A DNA stretch of 64,000 bases from Paenibacillus bovis (lineage in GTDB: Bacteria > Bacillota > Bacilli > Bacillales > Bacillaceae_C), in the NCBI GenBank assembly GCA_007679095.1, contig VEFU01000014.1, forward strand, positions 19,574 to 83,573, written 5' to 3'. Made by a program: the position numbers and the translations under genes. How positions within the stretch are numbered: the first letter of the stretch is position 1; every line of letters begins with the position of its first letter. This document shows positions 9,086 to 18,319 of the stretch, one piece after another. The notes below the pieces were generated by a model. That model was not told the origin of the DNA, made no database searches, and saw only the letters and a list, made by a program, of their open reading frames with translations.

Positions 9086-9937
9086 ATGAGTAATATTATC
9101 TTTGAGTTACCACCACTTCCTTATTATGTAACCATTGGTCAGACAACATATGAGGCTGGTAATCAACATCCGAATCGCAGAAATATTGGCATATTTGATT
9201 TGCTTATTGTAACAGATGGCTGCTTGTATATTGGAGAAGACGACAAACATTGGGAAGTTGGACCCGGACAGTCATTACTCCTACTGCCTGACCGATACCA
9301 TTACAGTACGGGACCATGTCAAATGGAGACCGCCTTTTACTGGATCCATTTCGACTATTCCGGTACCTATCGTGAATCTAACGAAGAAGATTATTCACTT
9401 CCAATTCGGCATGCTTGGAGCAATCCTTACAAATTGAAATTGCCACAATATACAATACTATCGAATTTCCCTAGAATAGAGCGACTCCTGCTTCAACTAC
9501 TTGAGTATTCCAATCAAAGTGGGTCGATCAGTTATTGGAAAACACAGCAACATTTCATGGAACTGATACGATGTGTGGTAGGGGAAGGAGCAACTACACC
9601 ATCCACAAAATCTGTCCTGAACCTAGCGGAGCAAACAGAGGCATATCTACGTAGTCACTTTCAAGAAAACCTAAACAATGAGACGCTATCCCGAGCGTTG
9701 AATTATCATCCTAATTACATCGTTCGTTGCATGAAAGATATCTACAAGTGCACTCCTATGGAATACTTACTGCAATACCGAATAGAACAAGCAAAACTCC
9801 TCCTCATAAAGACAGAATGGTCGGTAGCCGACATAGGCGCACACGTAGGATTTCAGTACACCCCTTATTTCTCAAGTTGCTTTAAACGTCATACAGGATT
9901 GAATCCGCTCGCCTTCAGAAAACTACACGCGGATTAG
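9086..9937 (+). CDS. AraC-family transcriptional regulator
   Basis: A protein of 283 residues. The N-terminal half is a cupin-like sugar-sensing domain (GPGQSLLLLPDRYHY). The C-terminal 100 residues carry two helix-turn-helix motifs, LSRALNYHPNYIVRCMKDI and ADIGAHVGFQYTPYFSSCFK, followed by the conserved GLNPLAFRK. The start at 9086 is preceded by AGGAGG; an upstream ATG at 9020 lacks a site. It is divergent from the GH127 gene, and both promoters share the region 8918-9085, so it is the likely activator of that enzyme in response to an arabinose-containing sugar. No ABC or other sugar transporter gene is adjacent. Confidence 0.9.
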   Translation: MSNIIFELPPLPYYVTIGQTTYEAGNQHPNRRNIGIFDLLIVTDGCLYIGEDDKHWEVGPGQSLLLLPDRYHYSTGPCQMETAFYWIHFDYSGTYRESNEEDYSLPIRHAWSNPYKLKLPQYTILSNFPRIERLLLQLLEYSNQSGSISYWKTQQHFMELIRCVVGEGATTPSTKSVLNLAEQTEAYLRSHFQENLNNETLSRALNYHPNYIVRCMKDIYKCTPMEYLLQYRIEQAKLLLIKTEWSVADIGAHVGFQYTPYFSSCFKRHTGLNPLAFRKLHAD

Positions 9938-10037
9938 GTGAAGATATCCAAATTGCAATGACTGGAACATAGGAAAGTAAGTGACAAACATGAATAATAA
10001 ACACTTCCGTTTTAAAGAGGTTTTCATTTTAAATAGG

Positions 10038-10088
10038 AAAAAGAATGGCATGTCAAAGCTGTTTTCAGCTTGCACGCCATTCTTTTTT
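10038..10088. terminator. Bidirectional terminator between araC-type gene and pgsA
   Basis: AAAAAGAATGGC pairs with GCCATTCTTTTT, with an inner AAGCTG/CAGCTT stem, and poly-A/poly-T tracts on the two sides. Confidence 0.85.
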
Positions 10089-10127
10089 GTTATTCCTAAG
10101 TTTATGTACCGTTGATAAATTAGTATT

Positions 10128-10706
10128 CTACATACTACTAAGAATAATATGCTTATTTTTAACGAAATAATCCCAACCTGATAATAGCGTAATAAACATG
10201 GCTAGCCATAATGATAAAATATCAAATGGAACGCCAATATACGAAAAAGGTACATTGTGCAAGAGGAGGGCTGAAATAGAAATTATTTGAATACGTGTTT
10301 TCCATTTAGCAAAATTACTAGCAGCAATGACTATTCCTTCCTTTACTGCAATAAGCCTAAGTCCTGTCACAGCAAACTCCCTACATAATATAATAATAGC
10401 AATCCAAGATGGTACTATTTCCAATTGGACTAACGCTATCAACGCAGCAGCTACTAATAACTTAGCCGCTAAAGGATCCAAAAACTTTCCTAAGTCCGTG
10501 ATTAGATTATATTTTCTGGCATAGTATCCATCTAATCCATCTGTTGTTGATGCAATAATAAAAAGAATTGCAGCAATAAAATGTGCGTTAGGAATATCTA
10601 TTCCTTTTATTTGAACCTCTCCTAAAGGAATTGGAGCTAACAGAAAAATTAAGAATACAGGAATAAATAATATCCTAGCTATCGTTATCTTATTTGGTAA
10701 ATTCAT
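10128..10706 (-). CDS. pgsA: CDP-diacylglycerol-glycerol-3-phosphate 3-phosphatidyltransferase
   Basis: A 192-residue integral membrane enzyme. It carries the complete CDP-alcohol phosphotransferase signature D-G-x2-D-G-x2-A-R-x8-G-x3-D-x3-D, seen as DGLDGYYARK...GKFLDPLAAK near residues 55-80, and several hydrophobic helices. It makes phosphatidylglycerol phosphate, the first committed step to phosphatidylglycerol and cardiolipin. GGGGG precedes the ATG. It follows a small membrane-anchored gene by 22 bases on the same strand. The essential pgsA of bacilli normally lies near cinA-recA; here it is among accessory genes, so it may be a second copy. The family call is strong. Confidence 0.9.
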   Translation of the reverse strand: MNLPNKITIARILFIPVFLIFLLAPIPLGEVQIKGIDIPNAHFIAAILFIIASTTDGLDGYYARKYNLITDLGKFLDPLAAKLLVAAALIALVQLEIVPSWIAIIILCREFAVTGLRLIAVKEGIVIAASNFAKWKTRIQIISISALLLHNVPFSYIGVPFDILSLWLAMFITLLSGWDYFVKNKHIILSSM

Positions 10707-10728
10707 ATTTTCCCCCTTGGTATTACGT

Positions 10729-11328
10729 TTATCTACCTAGTCGTTCAAGTACATCTGAATAATTTTCGTTAATAATTAGCATTGGTTCCTTAATAGACTT
10801 TAAGATATCTTCTATGTTAACAAATTCATTATCTTTTTCTTCACTTATGATTCTAAAAACTTCAATTACAGCTTCCATTTTCTCTTTTTCTTCATCACTT
10901 ATAGAATACGAATGATTTACAAGAAACTTATAAGTCATACCATTTATAAATTCATCTACACGAAGTAAGCCAAATTGTAGTAAATCCCAATCAGATGCAG
11001 CGTCACCCATATATTTTGTTCTTATAGTAAATAAATAAGAATGAATGTCTTTACTTTCTCCGTTTACAATTCTCCAATTTTTGTCGAACTCACTTTTTAC
11101 ATCACTAAATTCTTCTTTTTCTACAGGCAATTGAATAAATTCTTCAAGCCTATTTGCTAGATTATTACCTTTAACTGAAATAAAATCCAAACTGTCATAA
11201 TTCCTATCAATACTCTGTTTAATATAGTGTCTGTACTCTAAATGAATATAGATACTGTAAATAATATAAACTCCAATTGCTAAAAAAATAACTCTCTTTA
11301 TATACTTTTTCAAATCTGCTTTAAACAT
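10729..11328 (-). CDS. Membrane-anchored hypothetical protein
   Basis: A 199-residue protein with one N-terminal transmembrane helix (about residues 11-30, after a KKYIKR stretch). A charged, mostly helical remainder is probably outside the membrane. GGGGGG precedes the ATG, and pgsA follows 22 bases after the stop, so the two are likely co-transcribed. No family is recognised. A link to envelope or lipid metabolism is only suggested by the neighbour. Confidence 0.6.
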   Translation of the reverse strand: MFKADLKKYIKRVIFLAIGVYIIYSIYIHLEYRHYIKQSIDRNYDSLDFISVKGNNLANRLEEFIQLPVEKEEFSDVKSEFDKNWRIVNGESKDIHSYLFTIRTKYMGDAASDWDLLQFGLLRVDEFINGMTYKFLVNHSYSISDEEKEKMEAVIEVFRIISEEKDNEFVNIEDILKSIKEPMLIINENYSDVLERLGR

Positions 11329-11441
11329 AAATTCCCCCCAATGGTGATATTACTTTTTTATGACCTTTGCTTCCCTCTGGTAAATCAGCAAATAATTCTT
11401 GAATTACCACATTAACCCTCCACATATTATTCATCTAAGCA

Positions 11442-11981
11442 TTAGTTACCTAATTTAGGAGAATTTTGTAGGCGGGCCCATTCATTTGCTTTTCCAACTA
11501 GTTTATTAACAAATTGCTGTTTTTCCTCTTGATACTTATGATGAACTTCCGGATACTGTTTTGCTAAGTTTATTTTTAATTCTCCATACTTTTTAGCTTC
11601 TATAGGATTTTGTAACAGATATTCTTTAAAATTCAAATGAGTTTTTATAAACTCGTTTCCCATTTGAAAGATATGTACGTGGTGTGTTCTATTATCCTTA
11701 CCTTTTGTAAAATATCTTCTTCCAGCAATACCGTTCTCGCCTTTTGACTCATAACCTAATGTCAACATTTTACTTTTGTATAAATCAACGTTCACAATAT
11801 TCCTTACTACGATTAAGATATCAATTATAGGCTTAGCGTAACCTACTGTTGGTATTGAGGTGCTTCCAATGTGGAAAATATCAACTAATTCATCCTTAAG
11901 AACTTCTTTTATTTTACCCTCTTCATGGCAGTAAGATTTTTCCCACTCTTAGGACCAGGGATCAATTTTGGTTTTCCTCAA
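11442..11981 (-). pseudogene. grpB-family gene with a premature stop at codon 11
   Basis: The intact C-terminal frame (117 residues from 11795) is the end of a GrpB/UPF0157 protein, a family related to nucleotidyltransferases. Reading upstream in the same frame gives the missing N-terminal half, with HIGSTSIP and KPIIDILI, the family signature. A TTG start at 11981 lies eight bases after AAGGAG and yields about 179 codons, the normal length. Codon 11, within DPWS-stop-EWEK, is TAA (11949-11951) where family members have a sense codon, often Lys. One substitution explains it. Either the gene is dead, translation restarts downstream, or the base is a sequencing error. Confidence 0.8.
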
Positions 11982-12150
11982 AAGAAAATCTCCTTCTTAC
12001 AATATAGTTAAATTCAATTATACCAAATAATAAATCTCCTTTATTAATGAGTTATGCTTTAGATTGGATGCCCATCATAATTCTATTAATTAATTCAATA
12101 TCATAATAACAGTTGGTAGCAGGACTAAAAATGAAGATCAAATAAAAACA

Positions 12151-13344
12151 ATGGAAAAAATAGTTGAAAATGATACCCACAGACTAGAAGAAAGGTTTGA
12201 TAGATTAGCAGAATTAGAAAATAAAGATTCTTCCTTAAATGATGAAGAGAAAATTCAGTTAGATAGTTTGAGGATAGCTATTTCAAATATAGAATCTTTG
12301 GCTGATCATCAGCAATTGATGTTAAAACAGTCTAAAGAAGTATTAAGTTCGTATTTGGAAGAGGACTGGCCTAGTTTTTATGAATACTGGATTTATCAAA
12401 ATCGTCTATGGAACGGAGAAATAAAAATAAAAAATGTACACTATCAAAGTTCTATAAGTTCTTTTACTTCAAAGGCTAGTATCGCTGAAAAAGAGTTATT
12501 GACAAAACGAAATTTAAAGGCCATTCTACCATCTGAGTATTTATATACTTTTTATGATGATGCTTACTTTCCAAATCCTTTAGATCGATTAGAGCAACAA
12601 AGAAATACTCAAAAATTAGATAATACTGCGCTGTTTTATCTATATATATTTTTTAACTCATATTCGTATTTGTTCCTATTAGGAATCTTAGTATTCTTAT
12701 TTGGCGCAGGTTTTACATCTGAAAAAGGAAAAAAATCTACACTCAACCTTTTAGAAACTCAACCATTATCGAGATATAAAATCTATCTAGGAAAATATGG
12801 AATCTCAATCATGTTAACGCTCACCATAACTGTTGGTTGTATTCTATTCATGACAGTACTAGGGACAATAGGCGATCGCTTTGGGGATTGGGCATACCCT
12901 ATTCTTCATTACGATACGCCAGATATGATTGATTTGACTAATTACACAGGAATCATCGCCCAAGAAGGTGGATTCCACTTTATTGATATGGGCAAATACT
13001 TATTAGAAACCATCTTATTATTCATGAGTGTACTATTGTTTCTAATATCTTGCTCTATATTTGTTTCTCTCATTTTTAATAATATGATTAGTTCTTTGGC
13101 TCTGACTCTTTTCCTAACAATAGGTGGTTACTTTGCAAGTATACATCTGCAGGCCGGATCCTTTGCTCATCTATCTCCATTTACATATATTAATGTAGGA
13201 AAAATTGCAAATGGAGAAATAGCGACTATCTTAAATAATAGCTCCATTCAAATTTGGACAGGCGTAAGTGTTTTACTCGTAAGTTCTGTTATATCGTTAT
13301 TATTTGGAATAGTGTGGTACCAAAAAAAGAAAAGAATACGTTAA
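12151..13344 (+). CDS. ABC-2 type transporter permease, probably damaged at the 5' end
   Basis: A 397-residue reading frame. The first 150 residues are charged and helical, then six hydrophobic helices follow (about residues 165-390), with EKGKKSTLNLLETQPLSRYKI, the cytoplasmic loop typical of ABC-2 permeases. Such permeases normally have a first transmembrane helix before the extracytoplasmic loop. That helix is absent here, but a hydrophobic run DWMPIIILLINSIS is encoded just upstream (from an ATG at 12047) in the frame one base off. No good Shine-Dalgarno precedes 12151. No ATPase gene is nearby, so even an intact permease would be an orphan. Probably a decaying gene. Confidence 0.7.
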   Translation: MEKIVENDTHRLEERFDRLAELENKDSSLNDEEKIQLDSLRIAISNIESLADHQQLMLKQSKEVLSSYLEEDWPSFYEYWIYQNRLWNGEIKIKNVHYQSSISSFTSKASIAEKELLTKRNLKAILPSEYLYTFYDDAYFPNPLDRLEQQRNTQKLDNTALFYLYIFFNSYSYLFLLGILVFLFGAGFTSEKGKKSTLNLLETQPLSRYKIYLGKYGISIMLTLTITVGCILFMTVLGTIGDRFGDWAYPILHYDTPDMIDLTNYTGIIAQEGGFHFIDMGKYLLETILLFMSVLLFLISCSIFVSLIFNNMISSLALTLFLTIGGYFASIHLQAGSFAHLSPFTYINVGKIANGEIATILNNSSIQIWTGVSVLLVSSVISLLFGIVWYQKKKRIR

Positions 13345-13353
13345 TTTATATGA

Positions 13354-13392
13354 AAAGCGTAAATGTGGAGACTGAATATCCCTTTACGCTTT
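13354..13392 (+). terminator. Terminator after ABC permease
   Basis: AAAGCGTAAA pairs with TTTACGCTTT about 10 bases past the stop, followed by a pyrimidine-rich stretch. Confidence 0.6.
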
Positions 13393-13596
13393 GCTCTTTC
13401 TATTTTTCTCTTTATCCACACCTTTCCGACTTTTATATAGGTGGATTTTTTATCGAATGTATGAATTTAGATAATTTCATACATTCATTTTCGCTATTTT
13501 ATTAACTTTGTAGAATTTCCTTGCTATACTAGATTTATGCAAAAAAATCGTACATTCAAAACGTTGATTTTACTGAATATAAAAGGATGAAGGAAA

Positions 13597-14157
13597 ATGA
13601 CCGATCAAAATCACATAAAAGATGTGCAGCCACTTCGAAGTAAGCAGCAAATCGATGATATGAAATGGAGTTTAAAGAAATGGTGTGGGGAACGAGATTA
13701 CATTCTTTTTTTAATCGGGATTAATACAGGTCTACGAGTAAGTGACTTGTTACAGCTAAAAGTATCTGATGTAAAGCGCAAAAAGAAAGTGGTAATTCAA
13801 GAAGGAAAAACTAAAAAGCCCCGTACCATTAATCTCACGAACATATACGATGAAATACAATCGTATATTGCACACATTGATTCACAATGGCTTTTTCCAA
13901 GTCGGAAAGGGGAAAATTCTATTACTCCTACACAAGCTTATAGACAGCTAAATAAGGCTGCTAGAATGGTAGACATTGACGATGGCATAGGAACGCATAC
14001 CATGCGAAAAACATTTGGGTATTGGTTTTACAAACAAACGAAAGATGTTGCGAAGCTCCAAACAATACTTAACCATAGTCATCCAGAAATCACTTTAAGG
14101 TATATAGGTATAACGGACGAAGAAATCGAAAAGGATTTATCAAACTTTGTTTTGTAA
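13597..14157 (+). CDS. Small tyrosine recombinase (catalytic domain only)
   Basis: A 186-residue protein that is essentially only the catalytic domain of a tyrosine integrase. Visible active-site residues are Arg in NTGLRVSD, Lys in the GKTKKPR hairpin, the HTMRKTFG box (His, Arg), the second His in LNHSHPE, and the nucleophilic Tyr in LRYIG. It lacks the arm-binding and core-binding N-terminal domains of phage integrases. B. subtilis YoeC is a similarly short protein, as I recall. AGGATGAAGG precedes the ATG. With no obvious mobile element beside it, it may be domesticated. Confidence 0.85.
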   Translation: MTDQNHIKDVQPLRSKQQIDDMKWSLKKWCGERDYILFLIGINTGLRVSDLLQLKVSDVKRKKKVVIQEGKTKKPRTINLTNIYDEIQSYIAHIDSQWLFPSRKGENSITPTQAYRQLNKAARMVDIDDGIGTHTMRKTFGYWFYKQTKDVAKLQTILNHSHPEITLRYIGITDEEIEKDLSNFVL

Positions 14158-14350
14158 GGACCTTTCCTTTTTCAATCAGATGAATTAGAAAAGGATAATA
14201 AGAGCCCGAGTCATTAAAGTCACTAAAACACCATGGCTTATAAAAAACTATGGGAATATTTGGATTAAATGATAGAATAAATAAAATACAACGTGAGATT
14301 TGCAGTGATTTTAAGAAGATTTAATACTGGACAAGAAGGGGAGAAGGTTA

Positions 14351-14596
14351 TTGTTTGAAACATTAATTGTGACGGGGCCTATTATTTGTGTAATACAATT
14401 TATGTTAGTTAAAAAGGGGCTAGAGAAAACAAGTTTATTTTTAGCGATTTTATATAGTTTTTTTGTACTTTTAATTTTCTTATCTGGACTTACTGTACCC
14501 CTGCTAAAAATATATTTACCGATAATTGCTGTTACATTATTTGCTTTGTTTTTTTGGGTATCACCACACAAAACAAATAAGTTGATTCAAGAATAA
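14351..14596 (+). CDS. Small hydrophobic membrane protein
   Basis: An 81-residue ORF with a TTG start preceded by GGGGAG. It has about three transmembrane helices (near residues 4-20, 27-45 and 50-70) and a short charged tail. A similar-length frame on the opposite strand lacks a ribosome site and hydrophobic pattern, so I prefer this one. No family recognised. Confidence 0.5.
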   Translation: MFETLIVTGPIICVIQFMLVKKGLEKTSLFLAILYSFFVLLIFLSGLTVPLLKIYLPIIAVTLFALFFWVSPHKTNKLIQE

Positions 14597-14702
14597 GCAT
14601 AAGAATCAGTAATGATTGCTCATCACATTTCGCGAAGATTTTAATCATATTTTATTCTAAATCTACATTGGGAATCAAAAAATTCTCGAATCCTTTTTAA
14701 AA

Positions 14703-14746
14703 AATAATTTGGTTGCAATGATTTTAATCATTGCAACCAAATTATT
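14703..14746. terminator. Bidirectional terminator
   Basis: A near-perfect 20-bp stem (AATTTGGTTGCAATGAT and its complement, with AAT/ATT ends) with a 5-base loop separates the small membrane gene from the convergent secreted-protein gene. Confidence 0.8.
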
Positions 14747-14834
14747 CCTTACTAAACTTCTAGTTAACTCATCAATTGAATAATTTATAATCTAGTTAGC
14801 GCTTATTTTTTATACTTTACTTTTATATTCTATA

Positions 14835-15647
14835 TTATTTAAAATCACTAGATTTTCCAGTAAATAATACATATGGATTAGTATTTCCATTTGGGAGGTA
14901 TGCTAGATTACCTGAAAAATAAGCCTTATCAGCAACCCCTCGAGTAAATGTAATACTTGAATTGAGATTTATATTATTTCTAATAGCAAAGTCTCGACCT
15001 ACCCAGTTATTCCGTAGGTCCATAATTCTTTCAAAAGAAGGATTATTAGCAGCACCATACTCATGGGCTTCAGTCCATGTTTTTGCCCATTCAGCGTCAC
15101 CATTAGTAAAAGCAACTATAAATATATTCCAAGCTGCATGTCGATAAGCATCAGATTTGTCATTATGCCCATTATACCCGAATCGGTCTACAGTAACATC
15201 ATATGCTTCATCTCCTGCAACCAAGGCTCTAAATCCATCACTTGGATTGGCATTATATAATGCTTGTTCCTGGGAATTCAGACTAACTAGCCCTTCTACT
15301 ATTTCATAAAGCGGATGACCAATTGTACTAGTAAACGGTGAGAATTCTGGGTCGTCCTTGTTTATACTTAGTTCCTTATTTTTTTTGTTGTATTGTTCAC
15401 AAAGCTCCATAAAATAAGCATTTATTTCATCCTCTGAAGCCTCTGGATTATCCTTCTCAAATTGTATTAATTTATTAAATATTATTTCGTGATAATCCCA
15501 ATCTAATTGGTTGATAGCATCTTTGTATCCGTTTTCTTCACTTTCAGCAGCAATAGCTCCCCCTATCTCATAATGTGAGATAGAACTAAATAATAAAGGT
15601 ATTGCCAACGTAACTAAAAACAATATCTTACTTAATTGATTTTTCAT
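14835..15647 (-). CDS. Secreted protein with a DAYRHAAWN-type domain
   Basis: A 270-residue protein with a signal peptide (KNQLSKILFLVTLAIPLLF, likely cleavage after a GGAIAA stretch). A charged helical region to about residue 95 is followed by a C-terminal domain with FGYNGHNDKSDAYRHAAWN and EAHEYG motifs. The repeated His/Asp/Glu pattern resembles the DUF6973 group, as I recall it, suggesting a metal-dependent or toxin-like fold. GGGGGAATT precedes the ATG. It is a single gene between terminator-like sequences. The catalytic function is not established. Confidence 0.7.
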   Translation of the reverse strand: MKNQLSKILFLVTLAIPLLFSSISHYEIGGAIAAESEENGYKDAINQLDWDYHEIIFNKLIQFEKDNPEASEDEINAYFMELCEQYNKKNKELSINKDDPEFSPFTSTIGHPLYEIVEGLVSLNSQEQALYNANPSDGFRALVAGDEAYDVTVDRFGYNGHNDKSDAYRHAAWNIFIVAFTNGDAEWAKTWTEAHEYGAANNPSFERIMDLRNNWVGRDFAIRNNINLNSSITFTRGVADKAYFSGNLAYLPNGNTNPYVLFTGKSSDFK

Positions 15648-15872
15648 TTACAATTCCCCCCTAAATAGGATTTCTCTTACAAATAAAATATTATTGTAAA
15701 TATCTATATGTATCATCCGTAAAATATACTATTTTCCCCTTTAGCTCTTTTGTACTATTACTAGATTTGAGGAAATGGGATGATTACTAAGTATAATTCT
15801 CTGTATAATTTTATGATATTATTAAGAAGTATCTTAATAATTTACACATAATTATCATTGGGAGGTAACACA

Positions 15873-16100
15873 TTGAAAAGTTACTATATAATAGGATTTA
15901 TAATAACAATCGCTTTGATAATAGTATTGGTGTTTAATATTTCATCAGAAAATAAAAATTACATTTATTTTTCATCGGATAAAAGTACGAGATTGTTAAA
16001 TCTACTTGAAGAAAACAATATTGATTTTATTATCAATGAAAAAAACGAGATTTTAATCGAAGAGCACGACAGCAAAAAAGCTGTAACATGTTGTACCTGA
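15873..16100 (+). CDS. Small membrane-anchored protein
   Basis: A 75-residue protein with a TTG start after GGGAGGT. One N-terminal transmembrane helix (about residues 4-24) is followed by a soluble tail containing RLLNLLEENNIDFIINEKN. The tail resembles an extracytoplasmic βαβ hairpin, but I do not recognise a family. A good terminator follows. Confidence 0.6.
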   Translation: MKSYYIIGFIITIALIIVLVFNISSENKNYIYFSSDKSTRLLNLLEENNIDFIINEKNEILIEEHDSKKAVTCCT

Positions 16101-16137
16101 TAACATACTTCCACTAATGGCCGTTTGGGAAAATAAA

Positions 16138-16176
16138 AAATCCGTAAAGCTTTGACATAAAAAGATTTACGGATTT
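16138..16176 (+). terminator. Terminator
   Basis: AAATCCGTAAA pairs with TTTACGGATTT over a 17-base loop, followed by a T-rich run. Confidence 0.75.
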
Positions 16177-16280
16177 CATTTTTTCTTAGCTAATATACAA
16201 AAAATATGCATCGTTGTTTCAGCAAGGTTCTCCTCCTGACTCAACCAACAGCTACAGCACTTTTAATGCATAAACCCCTG

Positions 16281-16442
16281 CATATATGCAAAAGTTACAC
16301 AGGTGAATTAGTTGAGAGTAATGAAGAATCACTACAAAACAGCTTCTTTCCACTAGATAATTTACCAAATAATATTTTTACGGAACATCAAGTTTTTATT
16401 GATGATTTCCTGTCAAAAAAGAAACTTCCTATCGTGAAGTGA
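16281..16442 (+). pseudogene. C-terminal fragment of a NUDIX hydrolase
   Basis: The frame encodes HICKSYTGELVESNEESL followed by FFPLDNLPNNIF and FIDDFL, which reads like the last third of a NUDIX protein (substrate-loop strand, then FPLDNLP). No NUDIX box GX5EX7REUXEEXGU occurs upstream, so the catalytic part has been lost. It lies 78 bases before an intact NUDIX gene and is probably the remnant of a second gene. Confidence 0.55.
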
Positions 16443-16519
16443 TATTGGATAGTCTTTTATCAACAATGCTTAATTACAAATACCTATTAATTTATCTTTT
16501 TATTCTGGAGGTAGGTAAG

Positions 16520-17005
16520 ATGTCTATAGCTTGGGAAGATTCGTATTTAGGTAGGATAAGAGAAAAAGTTGGTTCTCAAATGATTATTGCTCCTGCCGCA
16601 AGAGCAATTATTCAAAATGAAAAGGAAGAAATACTCTTTGTTAGAAGAAGAGATAACGATGCTTGGGTTATGCCTGCAGGTGGTCTTGAACTACATGAAT
16701 CGATATTTGATTGTTTAAAACGTGAAGTGAAAGAAGAAACAGGACTAGACGTAATTTCAGCAAAGCCTATAGCAATGTATACAGGGTCTAAATATGAATA
16801 TACCAATGGATATGGAGATGAGAATAAGATGTTTGCTGTTGTGTTTCTAGTAGAATGGTCCGGTAACATTCTTAAAGAAACAGATGAAACATATGATGCA
16901 AAATTTTTCTCTTTACATAATCTTCCAGACATACCTAACCTTTATCGTGAAACTATTGAGGACTTGGAAAACTATAAATTAAATGGAAACGTAATATTAA
17001 AGTGA
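16520..17005 (+). CDS. NUDIX hydrolase
   Basis: A 161-residue protein with an intact NUDIX box, GGLELHESIFDCLKREVKEE followed by TGL, near residues 55-77, giving the metal-binding Glu residues. It hydrolyses a nucleoside diphosphate linked to another moiety; the substrate is not evident. The WVMPAG segment before the box and FFSLHNLPD near the end fit a nucleotide-sugar or dNTP-type member. I chose the ATG at 16520 because GGAGGT lies eight bases upstream; the longer frame to 16439 has no ribosome site. Confidence 0.88.
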   Translation: MSIAWEDSYLGRIREKVGSQMIIAPAARAIIQNEKEEILFVRRRDNDAWVMPAGGLELHESIFDCLKREVKEETGLDVISAKPIAMYTGSKYEYTNGYGDENKMFAVVFLVEWSGNILKETDETYDAKFFSLHNLPDIPNLYRETIEDLENYKLNGNVILK

Positions 17006-17035
17006 AGAACAAATCATATTGCTTTTAAAAGTAAA

Positions 17036-17065
17036 GCCTTACTACAAGTCATATTGTAGTAAGGC
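17036..17065. terminator. Bidirectional terminator
   Basis: GCCTTACTACAA pairs with TTGTAGTAAGGC over a 6-base loop between convergent genes. Confidence 0.8.
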
Positions 17066-17116
17066 CTAATTGATAATTCGAATTGTTATTGCACAGACCT
17101 AAAAACATAAAAAAGA

Positions 17117-18139
17117 CTACCTTGCCTTATATTCAAGGGACGAAAAACCTTCTTTACTTCTAATATTCACAAATTTTCCTTTATGATCTTTGTATACATA
17201 TATCCCGTCGTCCTCATTAATGGGTCTATAAGATCCATCTTCTGACTCTTTTAAGAAAACAATAATTTCATCATTTACTGTTAGCAATGTAGTATGTTCT
17301 CCAAATACATTTGTTACTCCATCACTACCACCCATTTGTGAAAGCACTATTTTTTCTTCCTTTATATCTCCTTTTATTACATCTTGTATTTCTAGAATAT
17401 GTTGTGTTGTATAAGGTTGTATTTTATTTTTATCAATATGGCTTCCCAAGTTATCCATTACTTTAGCTCTAACAACTAGATCGGCAGCTTTTTCTAACGC
17501 AATTTCGTCCTCATAATAAACAGACCAGGAAGGAGTTAAGTAGATTCCATCTTCTTTACTAGTAGATAATATCGACCCTATACTTTTTCTATATAAATTA
17601 TTTACAACAGTTATATCAGCAGAAGTTGGTGAAAGCGCACGTGCAGGACTACCGTTACTTTTAAACGTATACGGATACATAATGGAGTTTGTTGATATTT
17701 CTACAACGGAGACATGATTTAACCCTAATGAATGACCTATTTCATGTCCGGCTAGTCCAGCTTTAATCGAAGCTGTATAGTTACTCTTACTGGTGTAATA
17801 AGTATTAAAGTTGAGTACAGATTTTGTAATAACACCATTACCGTGAGTTGTTTTCGCTATTCCATCCCAATCTACATTAGAATCGTATACATCATATGCA
17901 TAATAATTGGAGGTATGTGATCCTACAATAGTTGATACTTTAAAATTTGTTGAATTCTTCCACTTTGTGGCCCCAGTAGACCAGGCAGAATAGTTACTTG
18001 AATAATTCGAAACCAAAATTGTTTGTGTTGCACTTGCCCATCGAGCAAATGATGTTGGTGCAGCAGATGCAAAATTAGTTGATAGTAAAAAAGTAAAAAC
18101 AGAGAATAATAAAGCGCCTACAAAAGCTAACCTCTTCAT
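17117..18139 (-). CDS. Secreted matrixin-like zinc metalloprotease
   Basis: A 340-residue exported protein. The signal peptide runs to about residue 27 (ALLFSVFTFLLSTNFASA). The catalytic core has HEIGHSLGLNH near residue 133, the extended HExxHxxGxxH zinc site of metzincins, followed by SIMYP, a Met-turn. This places it in the M10 matrixin-like group. A C-terminal domain of about 130 residues follows that I do not recognise. GAGGAGG precedes the ATG. It probably acts outside the cell or at the surface, on unknown substrates. Confidence 0.85.
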   Translation of the reverse strand: MKRLAFVGALLFSVFTFLLSTNFASAAPTSFARWASATQTILVSNYSSNYSAWSTGATKWKNSTNFKVSTIVGSHTSNYYAYDVYDSNVDWDGIAKTTHGNGVITKSVLNFNTYYTSKSNYTASIKAGLAGHEIGHSLGLNHVSVVEISTNSIMYPYTFKSNGSPARALSPTSADITVVNNLYRKSIGSILSTSKEDGIYLTPSWSVYYEDEIALEKAADLVVRAKVMDNLGSHIDKNKIQPYTTQHILEIQDVIKGDIKEEKIVLSQMGGSDGVTNVFGEHTTLLTVNDEIIVFLKESEDGSYRPINEDDGIYVYKDHKGKFVNIRSKEGFSSLEYKAR

Positions 18140-18278
18140 ACTTTACCTCCTCAAAATTATATATGAATCTCTTATTTTGATAACTACCTTAATTATAGTT
18201 AGAAGGTTATCATTATTCAATCTATAAAACAATTAATCAATTAATATAAGAATGTAAAGCAAAAAATACAACAAAAAT

Positions 18279-18303
18279 AACCCTTCCAAATAGGAAAAGG
18301 GTT
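18279..18303 (-). terminator. Terminator of lipoprotein gene
   Basis: AACCCTT pairs with AAGGGTT; on the minus strand it is followed by ATTTTTGTTG. Confidence 0.65.
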
Positions 18304-18319
18304 TATTAGGAAATTCTAT

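Noticed and set aside
13597..14157. A separate integrated element around the small integrase
   Set aside because: No att repeats, excisionase or cargo boundary could be seen near it; listed as a stand-alone recombinase.
14311..14571. An 86-codon minus-strand frame
   Set aside because: Overlaps the plus-strand small membrane gene, which has a better ribosome site and hydrophobic pattern.
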